Positions 1-6,253 of a DNA stretch of 12,739 nt are shown piece by piece; position 1 is the stretch's first letter, and each line of letters begins with the position of its first letter. The translations under genes were made by a program, and so were the position numbers. Source of the DNA: Candidatus Rokuibacteriota bacterium (GTDB lineage Bacteria; Methylomirabilota; Methylomirabilia; Rokubacteriales; CSP1-6). The notes beneath the pieces were generated by a model. It had not been told where the DNA came from and did no database searches. It worked only from the letters and a program-made list of their open reading frames with translations. The DNA is taken from positions 1-12,739 of the forward strand of contig JACQCL010000110.1 in the NCBI GenBank assembly GCA_016201645.1. Reading direction: 5' to 3'.

Positions 1-1
1 C

Positions 2-592
2 CTCGCGCGGGTCGCCTTCCTCAGCCAGGTTCATGGCGCGGCGGTGAGGCGCGTGGAGCACGGCGGCTATGGTGGCGAGGGGGACGTGCTGGTTACGACG
101 CGTCCTGGGCTTCCGCTCGCCGTCTTCGCCGCCGATTGCCTGGCGGTCATCGTCTTCGATCCGGCCGGGCAACGGCTGGCGCTCGCGCACGTCGGCTGGC
201 GGGGCACCGTGAAATCCGCCTCGCTGATGGCGGTGAAGGTTCTGATCGGCGAGGGGTCACGCCCTGGCGACCTCGTGGCCGCGATTTTTCCGTCGATCGG
301 TCCCTGTTGCTACGAGGTGGATCGTCCGGTGATCGAACCGCTCTCGGCGGCCTTCCCCGACCGCTGGGAGGAGTGGGCGCGGCCGGCGGGCCCGGGGAAG
401 TGGCGGCTGGATCTTTGGGTCGCCAACCAGTCCCAACTGCGCGAGGCGGGGGTGCTCGCCGACCGCATCATCAACCCGCGACTCTGCACGGCCTGCCGGC
501 GGGATCTTTTTTTCTCTTACCGGAAGGAGGGCAGCGGCGGACGGCTGGTGACCCTCGCCGCGCTGGGGAGCCGGCGCGCGCCCGAAGCGTGA
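2..592 (+). CDS. pgeF: PgeF/YfiH-YlmD family (multicopper-oxidase-like fold) purine nucleoside enzyme, 5' partial
   Basis: The gene is cut at its 5' end: the reading frame is open from base 2, and the conserved Q-V-H-G motif appears at once, so the true start lies upstream of the window. Visible family marks are V10-H11-G12 (numbering from base 2), A-D-C46 and H63-V-G-W-R-G, giving the His/Cys/His metal site, then G-P-C-C-Y-E-V in the middle and C-T-x-C with F-F-S-Y-R near the C-terminus. The family is known as YfiH/YlmD/LACC1. It was formerly called polyphenol oxidase or laccase, and members act as purine nucleoside phosphorylases/deaminases; a peptidoglycan-editing role is described for E. 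coli PgeF. It stops 29 bases before the yggS start and is probably co-transcribed with it. The family is secure; the exact substrate is not shown by the sequence. Confidence 0.93.
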   Translation, partial: LARVAFLSQVHGAAVRRVEHGGYGGEGDVLVTTRPGLPLAVFAADCLAVIVFDPAGQRLALAHVGWRGTVKSASLMAVKVLIGEGSRPGDLVAAIFPSIGPCCYEVDRPVIEPLSAAFPDRWEEWARPAGPGKWRLDLWVANQSQLREAGVLADRIINPRLCTACRRDLFFSYRKEGSGGRLVTLAALGSRRAPEA

Positions 593-598
593 TACAAT
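590..598 (+). promoter_or_regulatory. Possible extended -10 box (TGA-TACAAT) ahead of yggS
   Basis: TGA followed by TACAAT matches an extended -10 element (TGN-TATAAT). It would place a transcription start near base 605, just before the yggS ribosome binding site at 609-616. It overlaps the pgeF stop codon. No -35-like hexamer is seen at the normal distance, so this may be chance. Confidence 0.25.
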
Positions 599-621
599 CA
601 CTGAGCGTGAGAGGGGCGGCA

Positions 622-1290
622 GTGATTGATGTAGCGGGCAATCTCGCTCGAGTGCGGGAGCGGCTCCACCGCGCCGCGAAGCGGGCGGGGCGCGCCTGGG
701 GCGAGATCCTCCTCGTCGGCGTCTCCAAGTCCATCGACGCGGAGCGGATTCGGAGCGCGGTGGCCGCCGGCCTCCCGGCGCTCGGAGAGAACCGGGTCCA
801 GGAGGCGAAGGAGAAGATCGGGGTGATCGGTCGCCCTGTCCCGTGGCACTTCGTCGGGCATCTGCAGACGAACAAGGCCAGGGACGCGGTGCTCCTCTTC
901 GACCTGATCCATTCGGTGGATCGCCTGGAGCTGGGGCGGGAGCTCCACCGCCGGGCGGAGGCCGCGGGCAAAGTGGCGAACGTCCTCGTTCAGGTGAATG
1001 TGGCGGGCGAGGGAACCAAAGGCGGCTTCAGCCCCCAGGAGCTCAAGCGTGCCCTGGAGGCGCTGGCGGCGCTCCCGGCCCTTGTCGTGCGAGGGCTGAT
1101 GACAATCCCGCCGCCTGTCGAGCGGGCGGAAGAGTCTCGGGGATGGTTCCGGCGCCTTCGTGAGCTCAGGGACGAGGCCGGCCTCGAGCACCTCTCGATG
1201 GGGATGAGCGCCGACTTTGAGGTGGCCGTCGAGGAAGGCGCGACCATCGTGCGCATCGGCACCGCCATCTTCGGCCCGAGGGATCAATGA
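622..1290 (+). CDS. yggS: YggS/YBL036C family PLP homeostasis protein
   Basis: This is a pyridoxal-5'-phosphate-binding, alanine-racemase-fold protein without known catalysis. The family controls free PLP and amino-acid balance in the cytoplasm. The frame is open far upstream, but GTG at 622 is chosen because GAGAGGGG at 609-616 is a good ribosome binding site and the product then begins like the family (N-L-A-R-V-R-E-R). At 222 residues it has the usual length. K36 in V-G-V-S-K is the PLP lysine. Further family motifs are G-E-N-R-V-Q-E, W-H-F-V-G-H-L-Q-T-N-K, V-Q-V-N-V-A-G-E, R-G-L-M-T-I-P-P and the C-terminal S-M-G-M-S-A-D-F-E with R-I-G-T-A-I-F-G. Its stop overlaps the proC start as ATGA (1287-1290), implying translational coupling. 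The yggS-proC pairing is widespread in bacteria. Confidence 0.95.
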   Translation: MIDVAGNLARVRERLHRAAKRAGRAWGEILLVGVSKSIDAERIRSAVAAGLPALGENRVQEAKEKIGVIGRPVPWHFVGHLQTNKARDAVLLFDLIHSVDRLELGRELHRRAEAAGKVANVLVQVNVAGEGTKGGFSPQELKRALEALAALPALVVRGLMTIPPPVERAEESRGWFRRLRELRDEAGLEHLSMGMSADFEVAVEEGATIVRIGTAIFGPRDQ

Positions 1291-2126
1291 GCGTTAAGGG
1301 GAAGAAAGTAGGATTTCTGGGCGCGGGCAACATGGGGGAGGCGCTGATCCGGGGCCTCCTCAAAGCCGGGCTCGTCCCCGTCGACCACATCTTCGCCACC
1401 GACGTGAGGCTCGGACGGCTGGAGCAACTCGGCAAGCTCTACGGGATCCACACCCTCTCCGACAATAGGCTCCTCGTCAAGCGGGTGGACGTGGTGATCC
1501 TGGCGGTGAAGCCGCAGATCATCCACCAGGTGCTGAGAGAGGTCGCCCCGGCGGTGACGGCCCGGCAGCTCTTCATCTCGATGGCCGCCGGGGTTCCGAC
1601 GGCGGCGCTGCGCGCCGATCTTCCCAAAAGCGTCCGACTCATCCGGGTCATGCCCAACACGCCGGCGCTGGTGCTGGAGGGCGTGACGGCGGTCGCCCGG
1701 GCGGAGAGGCTGAAGACGGGAGACGTGGAGACCGCCGAGGAGATTTTCGGGGCGGTCGGGAAGGTGGTCGTCCTCGAAGAGGAGCTGCTGGACGCGGTCA
1801 CGGGCCTGTCGGGCTCGGGGCCGGCCTACGTGGCGCTGATGATCGAAGCCCTGGCCGACGGCGGGGTGAGGGTCGGTCTGGATCGAATCACCGCCATGAC
1901 CCTGGCAGCGCAGACTGTCCTAGGCTCGGCGAAGCTCCTGATCGAGACGGGAACGCATCCGGGCCAGCTGAAGGATATGGTGACGTCGCCCGGAGGCACG
2001 GCGATCGCCGGGATCGCGGCCCTTGAGGAGGGCGGTGTCCGCCGAACCCTCATCAACGCTGTGGAGCGGGCGACCCGCCGCTCGCAGGAGCTCGGCCGGG
2101 ACGCGAACCAGAACAAGAAGCCCTGA
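1287..2126 (+). CDS. proC: Pyrroline-5-carboxylate reductase
   Basis: It catalyses the last step of proline synthesis, NAD(P)H-dependent reduction of 1-pyrroline-5-carboxylate, in the cytoplasm. The 279 residues fit the family. The N-terminal Rossmann motif is G12-A-G-N-M-G17, followed by A-V-K-P-Q, M-A-A-G-V-P and R-V-M-P-N-T-P-A. The C-terminal dimerisation/substrate domain carries L-S-G-S-G-P-A-Y and the ProC signature D-M-V-T-S-P-G-G-T with A-L-E-E-G-G-V. The ATG at 1287 overlaps the yggS stop, and GAGGGA at 1278-1283 serves as ribosome binding site inside the yggS end. No other proline gene is in the window, so linkage is to the yggS cluster rather than to proA/proB. Confidence 0.97.
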   Translation: MSVKGKKVGFLGAGNMGEALIRGLLKAGLVPVDHIFATDVRLGRLEQLGKLYGIHTLSDNRLLVKRVDVVILAVKPQIIHQVLREVAPAVTARQLFISMAAGVPTAALRADLPKSVRLIRVMPNTPALVLEGVTAVARAERLKTGDVETAEEIFGAVGKVVVLEEELLDAVTGLSGSGPAYVALMIEALADGGVRVGLDRITAMTLAAQTVLGSAKLLIETGTHPGQLKDMVTSPGGTAIAGIAALEEGGVRRTLINAVERATRRSQELGRDANQNKKP

Positions 2127-2138
2127 GACGGAGGGGGT

Positions 2139-2393
2139 GTGTTCCTCTACCGGCTGGTTAGTTGGCTGCTTGACATCTATAGCTGGATCATCATCGCGGC
2201 CGCGCTGATCTCCTGGGTCAGCCCCGATCCATACAATCCCCTGGTCCAGGTCCTCCGGCGCGCCACCGAGCCGGTGCTCCGCCCCATCCGGCGGCTCCTC
2301 TCCCCCTACCAGGCCGGGCTGGACTTCTCGCCGCTGGTGGCCATCCTCATCATCCAGTTCGTGGAGCGCGTGATCCTGCCCTCGCTCTTTTAG
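2139..2393 (+). CDS. YggT/YlmG family small membrane protein
   Basis: An 84-residue integral membrane protein made of one YggT unit. Hydrophobic helices lie at about residues 4-26 and 62-82. Between them is the typical linker rich in proline and arginine, D-P-Y-N-P, then P-V-L-R-P-I-R-R-L-L and G-L-D-F-S-P. E. coli YggT has two such units, while the short YlmG form of Gram-positive bacteria and plastids has one; this is the short form. The family is linked to envelope, division or osmotic functions, but its biochemical role is unknown. GTG at 2139 is used because GGAGGGGG (2130-2137) lies directly before it. The start is 12 bases after the proC stop, so it is in the same operon. Confidence 0.88.
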   Translation: MFLYRLVSWLLDIYSWIIIAAALISWVSPDPYNPLVQVLRRATEPVLRPIRRLLSPYQAGLDFSPLVAILIIQFVERVILPSLF

Positions 2394-2432
2394 GGGGAGT
2401 GGGCGCCCCCCGCGCGGCCACAGGAGGTAGAG

Positions 2433-2903
2433 ATGCGCATCACCCCCCTGGACATCCGCCAGCAGCAGTTCAACATCCGCACCTTTCGCGGCTTCGATCG
2501 CCAGGAGGTGGAGGCTTTCCTGGACGATGTGGCTCTAGACTACGAGCAGCTCCTCAAGGAGAGTGCGCTCCTGAAAGAGCAGCTCGCGACGCTCGAAGAG
2601 CGGTCTCGGGGGATCGAGGATCGGGAGAAGATGCTCCAGGAAACCCTGGTCACCACGCAGCGGTTGGCCGAGGAGATGAAGGAAAACGCCCGGCGCGAGG
2701 CGAATTTATTGATCCGGGAGGCGGAGCTCCAGGGCGACAAGTTCCTGGAAGAGGCGCGCGCCGAAGAGGCGAAGATCAAGGCCGAGATCCTCGCGCTCAA
2801 GCGCACCCGCCGCCAGCTGACCGAGGGATTGCGCGTGACGCTCGACATGTACCAGCGGCTCCTGGCCGAGGAGTTCGGGGATGCGGGGGCCGGGTCGCAC
2901 TGA
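2433..2903 (+). CDS. divIVA: DivIVA domain protein (polar/septal coiled-coil scaffold)
   Basis: The 156-residue product starts with the DivIVA membrane-binding domain: I-T-P-L-D-I at 3-8 and F18-R19-G20-F-D with E-V-x-x-F-L. F18-R19 match the Phe-Arg pair that inserts into membrane in Bacillus DivIVA. From about residue 35 to 150 it is a long charged coiled coil without proline. DivIVA proteins gather at negatively curved membrane (division site, poles) and recruit division or cell-wall factors. It has the clearest ribosome binding site in the window (AGGAGGT at 2422-2428). The location downstream of yggS and yggT copies the ylm-divIVA cluster of Gram-positive bacteria. The last residues overlap the next gene by 23 bases. 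The domain call is firm; the partner proteins are unknown. Confidence 0.92.
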   Translation: MRITPLDIRQQQFNIRTFRGFDRQEVEAFLDDVALDYEQLLKESALLKEQLATLEERSRGIEDREKMLQETLVTTQRLAEEMKENARREANLLIREAELQGDKFLEEARAEEAKIKAEILALKRTRRQLTEGLRVTLDMYQRLLAEEFGDAGAGSH

Positions 2904-3174
2904 TTCGGCGCTGCTCCGCGTCAGGGTCCAGCCGCGGGCCTCGCGGGACGAGGTCCTCGGGTGGGACGGCGTGACGCTTCGCGTTCGAGTCAGTGCTGCG
3001 CCCGTTGACGGGGAGGCCAATGAGGCGCTCGTTGCCTTCCTCGCCCGTTCCTTTCGGGTCCCCCGATCGGCCGTCACGCTCGTGAGGGGGGCTCACGGGC
3101 GCGACAAGCTCGTGCGGATTCAAGGATGCTCGCTCGGAACCCTGGAGGCCAGGCTGAAGGCCGCGCTTTTATGA
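2881..3174 (+). CDS. DUF167/YggU family protein
   Basis: A 97-residue small protein with the DUF167 pattern: V-R-V-Q-P-R-A-S-R near residue 14, then V-R-V-S-A-A-P-V-D-G-E-A-N with A-L, then F-R-V-P-R-S-A-V with V-R-G and a closing D-K-L-V-R-I. This alpha/beta family (YggU in E. coli) has solved structures but no established function, and often lies next to yggT. The start at ATG 2881 lies inside divIVA, with GAGGAG at 2868-2873 as a plausible ribosome binding site. The stop overlaps the mtnA start as ATGA (3171-3174). Both junctions suggest coupled translation. Confidence 0.9.
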   Translation: MRGPGRTDSALLRVRVQPRASRDEVLGWDGVTLRVRVSAAPVDGEANEALVAFLARSFRVPRSAVTLVRGAHGRDKLVRIQGCSLGTLEARLKAALL

Positions 3175-4190
3175 TCTCCCCGGTGCGCTGGGACGGTGAG
3201 CGGCTCGTTCTTCTGGACCAGACGCGCCTGCCTGCCGACGAAGTTGAACGCCGCTACGCCACCTGGTCGGAGGTGGCGGAGGCCATCCGTTCCCTGGTCG
3301 TCCGCGGCGCCCCCGTCATCGGCGTGGCCGCCGCCTTCGGCGTCGCGCTGGGGGCCCGTGAGAGCCGCGCGACGACCTTCGATGGCCTCCTGGCCGACCT
3401 TGAAACGGCGATCAAGGGCCTCGCCTCGACGCGGCCGACTGCCGTGAACCTGTTTTGGGCCTTGGAGCGGATGAGGCGCTCTTGCCTCGACCACCGGACG
3501 CTGCCGCTCGACCGCCTCAAGGCCCGCCTCCTGGAAGAGGCCGAGGCGGTGCTGCAGGAGGACGTGGCGGCCAACCGCGCCATAGGCTCTCACGGCGCCG
3601 CGCTGGTCCCCGATGGCGCCCGGATCCTCACCCACTGTAATGCCGGAGCGCTGGCGACGGCGGGCTACGGCACGGCGGGAGGAGTAATCCGGGCGGCCCA
3701 CGCTCAAGGGAAGGTGCACCTGGTCTGGGTGGACGAGACCCGCCCGGTGCTCCAAGGCGCCCGGCTCACGGCCTGGGAGTGCGTGAAGGAGGGGATCCCC
3801 CACCGGGTGATCTCCGACGGGGCGGCTGCCTCCGTGATGGCCCGCGGAGAAGTGGATCTCGTCGTCACGGGCGCCGACAGGATCGCGGCCAACGGCGACA
3901 CGGCCAACAAGATCGGCACCTACGCCTTGGCCGTTCTCGCGAAGTACCACGGCCTTCCCTTCTATGTAGCTGCTCCGTTCTCGACCATTGACCCGACGCT
4001 GCCGTCCGGCGACCTGATTCCCATCGAAGAACGCGATGCGAGCGAGGTCAGAAACTTTGGGGGCCGGCAGGTGGCTCCCACGGCCTCGCCCGTCTTCAAC
4101 CCGGCCTTCGACGTCACGCCGGCCGGCTTGATCACCGCCATCATCACCGAGCGCGGTATCTTCCGCCCGCCGTACAATTTCTCACGTTGA
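3171..4190 (+). CDS. mtnA: S-methyl-5-thioribose-1-phosphate isomerase (MtnA)
   Basis: It converts 5-methylthioribose-1-phosphate to 5-methylthioribulose-1-phosphate in methionine salvage and in related thioribose or deoxyribose disposal shunts. The product is 339 residues, the normal length. V-V-R-G-A-P-V-I-G-V-A-A-A-F-G lies near residue 43. The catalytic cysteine is C156 in T-H-C-N-A-G and the catalytic aspartate is D236 in G-A-D-R-I-A-A-N-G-D, followed by N-K-I-G-T-Y. E-T-R-P-V-L-Q-G-A-R-L-T-A-W-E is also intact. All these separate MtnA from its eIF2B-alpha relatives. ATG 3171 was chosen over an in-frame upstream start because it overlaps the DUF167 stop (ATGA) and gives a family-like N-terminus. 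No other methionine-salvage gene is visible. Confidence 0.95.
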   Translation: MISPVRWDGERLVLLDQTRLPADEVERRYATWSEVAEAIRSLVVRGAPVIGVAAAFGVALGARESRATTFDGLLADLETAIKGLASTRPTAVNLFWALERMRRSCLDHRTLPLDRLKARLLEEAEAVLQEDVAANRAIGSHGAALVPDGARILTHCNAGALATAGYGTAGGVIRAAHAQGKVHLVWVDETRPVLQGARLTAWECVKEGIPHRVISDGAAASVMARGEVDLVVTGADRIAANGDTANKIGTYALAVLAKYHGLPFYVAAPFSTIDPTLPSGDLIPIEERDASEVRNFGGRQVAPTASPVFNPAFDVTPAGLITAIITERGIFRPPYNFSR

Positions 4191-5749
4191 GGCAGGTCGG
4201 AAACCGCGACATTGAGGCGACGCGGGAGTATCACGACCGCACCGCCCACAGCCACGCGTCGGTTCGCCAGAGCGGCCACTCCCTCGACTGGGACATCAAG
4301 CCCTTCCTCTACAAGGTGTATCCCGACCTGCCGGTCACGTCGCTCCCGCGCGAGTTCCCCCCGCCGGCGCGGGACACGCTGGAGGCCCTCTCGGCGTTCG
4401 AGGGAAAGGATGGAGCGCTCACGCTCGAGGCCCTCGCCTCGCTCCTGTTCTTCACCGGCGGGTTGACGAAGAAGAAGACCTACCCCGGGGGCGGGGAGAT
4501 GCACTTCCGCGCCGCGCCCTCGACCGGCGCCCTCTATCAGACTGAAGTGTACGTCGTCGGCGGGGAGATCCCCCCGCTGACCGCGGGCGTCTACCATTTC
4601 TCGCCCGGAGATTTCTGCCTCCGCCAGCTCCGGCAGGGCGACTTCCGTTCCGAGCTCGCTGCCGCGGCCGATCAAGAAGAGATCCGCAATTCAGCCGCCA
4701 CGCTTGTCCTGACCGCGATCTACTGGCGCAACACGTGGAAGTATCAGGCGCGGGCGTACCGGCACCTCTTCTGGGACTCCGGCACCATGCTGGCCAACCT
4801 CCTCGCGGCGGCCGCTGCGTTGGGGCTCCCGGTGCGTCTCGTCACGTTCTTTGTTGACGAGGGGGTGAACCGTCTCCTCGGCCTCGACCCCGAGAAGGAG
4901 GTCAGCCTCGAGCTGGCTCCTCTCGGGACGGGAGGGGCGGCCCCGACCGCGCCGAACCCCGGCGCGGAACCGATCAGCCCCCGCACCATTCCGCTCTCGC
5001 CCCAGGAGGTGGACTACCCTCTCGTTCGCCAGATGCACGCGGCCTCGTCCCTCACGGAGCCCGGGGACATTCGGAGCATTCGCCCAGCGACGCCGCCGGA
5101 GACCACGCAGTATCCCGACGGTCTCCTGCCACTTCCCAAGCCGCTTTCGGCCTCCGGCCGCCCCCTCGGGGAGACCATCATCAGGCGGGGCTCGACGCGG
5201 CAGTTCTCGGGTGAGCCGATCAGCGCCCAGGCGTTCTCCACGGTCCTCTTCCACGCAACCCGAGGGATCCCCGCCGACTTCCTGCTGGCGCCCGGTCGCC
5301 GGCTTGTGGACCTCTACCTGATCGTCAACGCCGTGGAAGGGATCTCCCCCGGAGCCTACTGCTACTGGCCCGAGGCCCACAGCTTAGAACTCCTGCGTGA
5401 GGGTGACTTCAGGAGCCAGGCCGGCTACCTCTGCCTCGAGCAAGCGCTTGGCTCCGACGCGAGCGTCACGATCTTTTTCCTGGCCGCCCTTGGGCCGATT
5501 CTCGAGCGCTTCGGCAACCGCGGCTACCGGCTTGCCAACCTCGAGGCGGGGATCGTCGGGGGGAAATGCTACCTCGGCGCATATGCCCTGGGCTTCGGCG
5601 CGTCCGGTTGCACGTTCTACGACGGCGACGTGGTCAAATTTTTCTCGCCCCATGCCCAGGGCAAGGACGCGCTCTTCGTCACCATCCTCGGCCGCTCTAT
5701 CCGGGGCGCCCCCGGCGTCGAAGTCCCCCTCCAGCTTGCCAAGAAATAG
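4187..5749 (+). CDS. SagB/ThcOx-type dehydrogenase with two nitroreductase-fold halves
   Basis: A 520-residue predicted cytosolic flavoenzyme. The N-terminus (E-Y-H-D-R-T, then Y-K-V-Y-P-D-L-P) is typical of stand-alone SagB-type proteins. Half one (about 60-260) has the FMN-binding-type motif R108-A-A-P-S-T-G-A-L-Y and W-R-N-T-W-K-Y-Q-A-R-A-Y-R-H. Half two (about 325-515) opens with R333-R-G-S-T-R-Q-F and ends with R-G-Y-R-L-A-N-L-E-A-G-I. Known relatives oxidise azolines in peptide natural products (SagB) or are of unknown role. No YcaO cyclodehydratase, precursor peptide or RRE gene is near. TTG 4187 is the only sensible start: it overlaps the mtnA stop (TTGA), and no ATG occurs until well inside conserved sequence; there is no strong ribosome binding site. 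The family is likely; the substrate is unknown. Confidence 0.87.
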   Translation: MRQVGNRDIEATREYHDRTAHSHASVRQSGHSLDWDIKPFLYKVYPDLPVTSLPREFPPPARDTLEALSAFEGKDGALTLEALASLLFFTGGLTKKKTYPGGGEMHFRAAPSTGALYQTEVYVVGGEIPPLTAGVYHFSPGDFCLRQLRQGDFRSELAAAADQEEIRNSAATLVLTAIYWRNTWKYQARAYRHLFWDSGTMLANLLAAAAALGLPVRLVTFFVDEGVNRLLGLDPEKEVSLELAPLGTGGAAPTAPNPGAEPISPRTIPLSPQEVDYPLVRQMHAASSLTEPGDIRSIRPATPPETTQYPDGLLPLPKPLSASGRPLGETIIRRGSTRQFSGEPISAQAFSTVLFHATRGIPADFLLAPGRRLVDLYLIVNAVEGISPGAYCYWPEAHSLELLREGDFRSQAGYLCLEQALGSDASVTIFFLAALGPILERFGNRGYRLANLEAGIVGGKCYLGAYALGFGASGCTFYDGDVVKFFSPHAQGKDALFVTILGRSIRGAPGVEVPLQLAKK

Positions 5750-5750
5750 C

Positions 5751-5765
5751 TCCTGGTGTCCAGGA
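5751..5765 (+). repeat. Short perfect hairpin after the SagB-like gene
   Basis: A 6-bp inverted repeat (TCCTGG / CCAGGA) with a 3-base loop starts two bases after the stop codon. A second, mutually exclusive pairing is possible between GTGTC (5756-5760) and GACAC (5771-5775). No T-run follows, so it is not a classical intrinsic terminator. It may mark the mRNA 3' end or an RNA-processing point. Confidence 0.25.
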
Positions 5766-5813
5766 TCAGAGACACTTGAACTCATCTCCCAGGTGGGATA
5801 AAGGTGAGGGATC

Positions 5814-6125
5814 ATGACTGCCAGCGAGTACCAACAACTCGTCGAGTTCCTCAGTCGCCAGTTCACCGCAATCGACCAACGTTTCGACGCCATCGACGAG
5901 CGCTTCCGAGAGGTTTTTGGCCACTTCGATGAGATATACCGGCGCCTCGAGCGGCTTGAGCAGGAGTATTACGCCATTACTCAGGCCCTCCGACGAATCG
6001 AGGGCCTCCTGGCCGACGAGGTGATTCGCCGTGATCTGCTGGAGCGGGGTGTCGAGGAGCTGAAGCGCAATGTCGCCCTCCTCCAGACTCGCATCGAGGA
6101 GCTCGAGCGGCGCCTCCGGAGCTAA
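5814..6125 (+). CDS. Small all-coiled-coil hypothetical protein
   Basis: I do not recognise a named family. The 103-residue product has no proline or cysteine. From F17 to L101 hydrophobic residues fall at strict 3-4 spacing (17, 20, 24, 27, 31, 34, 38, 41, 45, 48, 52, 55, 59, 62, 66, then 76 to 101), about twelve heptads. Only E69 and R73 break the core. The early part repeats the unit F-x-x-I-D-x-R (17-31). There is no signal peptide or membrane helix, so a soluble oligomeric bundle or rod is expected. ATG 5814 is preceded by AAGGTGAGG (5801-5809), a good ribosome binding site. It sits 64 bases after the SagB-like gene and before the promoter of the serine operon. Proteins with I-D-x-R-F heptads occur as stand-alone small ORFs in many bacteria, without known function. 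Confidence 0.8.
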   Translation: MTASEYQQLVEFLSRQFTAIDQRFDAIDERFREVFGHFDEIYRRLERLEQEYYAITQALRRIEGLLADEVIRRDLLERGVEELKRNVALLQTRIEELERRLRS

Positions 6126-6169
6126 TCACCGTTCGCCTTCCCGCACACTCGAACAGCCACAAACCTCTG

Positions 6170-6199
6170 TTGACTCACCCCGCGCGGGGCGGCTATAGT
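6170..6199 (+). promoter_or_regulatory. Sigma-70-type promoter of the aminotransferase-serA operon
   Basis: TTGACT (6170-6175) and TATAGT (6194-6199) are separated by 18 bases. Each hexamer differs from consensus at one position. The predicted transcription start is near 6206, leaving a leader of about 48 bases before the ATG at 6254. This is the best sigma-70-like match noticed in the window and stands in the largest gap between protein genes upstream of the tRNAs. Confidence 0.7.
6178..6189. promoter_or_regulatory. Perfect 12-bp GC palindrome in the promoter spacer (candidate operator)
   Basis: CCCCGCGCGGGG is a perfect palindrome lying almost centrally between the -35 and -10 boxes. This position suits a repressor or a spacer-binding activator. 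In a GC-rich genome a GC-only palindrome can arise by chance, so confidence is moderate to low. Confidence 0.35.
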
Positions 6200-6208
6200 G
6201 AGGGAGAT

Positions 6209-6224
6209 TGTGATTGCGTTCACG
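6209..6224. promoter_or_regulatory. CRP/FNR-like dyad in the 5' leader
   Basis: TGTGA-N6-TCACG differs from the CRP consensus TGTGA-N6-TCACA at one base. It begins about 3 bases after the predicted transcription start, where a bound protein would be expected to repress. No CRP-family gene is in the window, and the leader could contain this by chance. Confidence 0.33.
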
Positions 6225-6253
6225 ACATTCCACTCGGATAAAAGGAGCCCTCG

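Noticed and set aside
136..621. A longer N-terminus for yggS, reaching back through pgeF
   Set aside because: The extension overlaps pgeF in another frame and has low-complexity R/G/P composition. GTG 622 has a good ribosome binding site and gives the normal family length.
3126..3170. An earlier start for mtnA at 3126
   Set aside because: It would add 15 unlike-family residues overlapping the DUF167 gene; ATG 3171 makes the common ATGA overlap and a normal MtnA N-terminus.
4187..5749. A peptide natural-product (RiPP) cluster around the SagB-like gene
   Set aside because: No YcaO, precursor peptide, RRE protein, protease or transporter gene lies within the window; the neighbours are housekeeping genes. 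Stand-alone SagB-type proteins are common.
5776..5802. Promoter TTGAAC-N15-GATAAA before the coiled-coil gene
   Set aside because: The spacer is only 15 bases, and the transcript would start on top of the ribosome binding site; the hexamers are weak.
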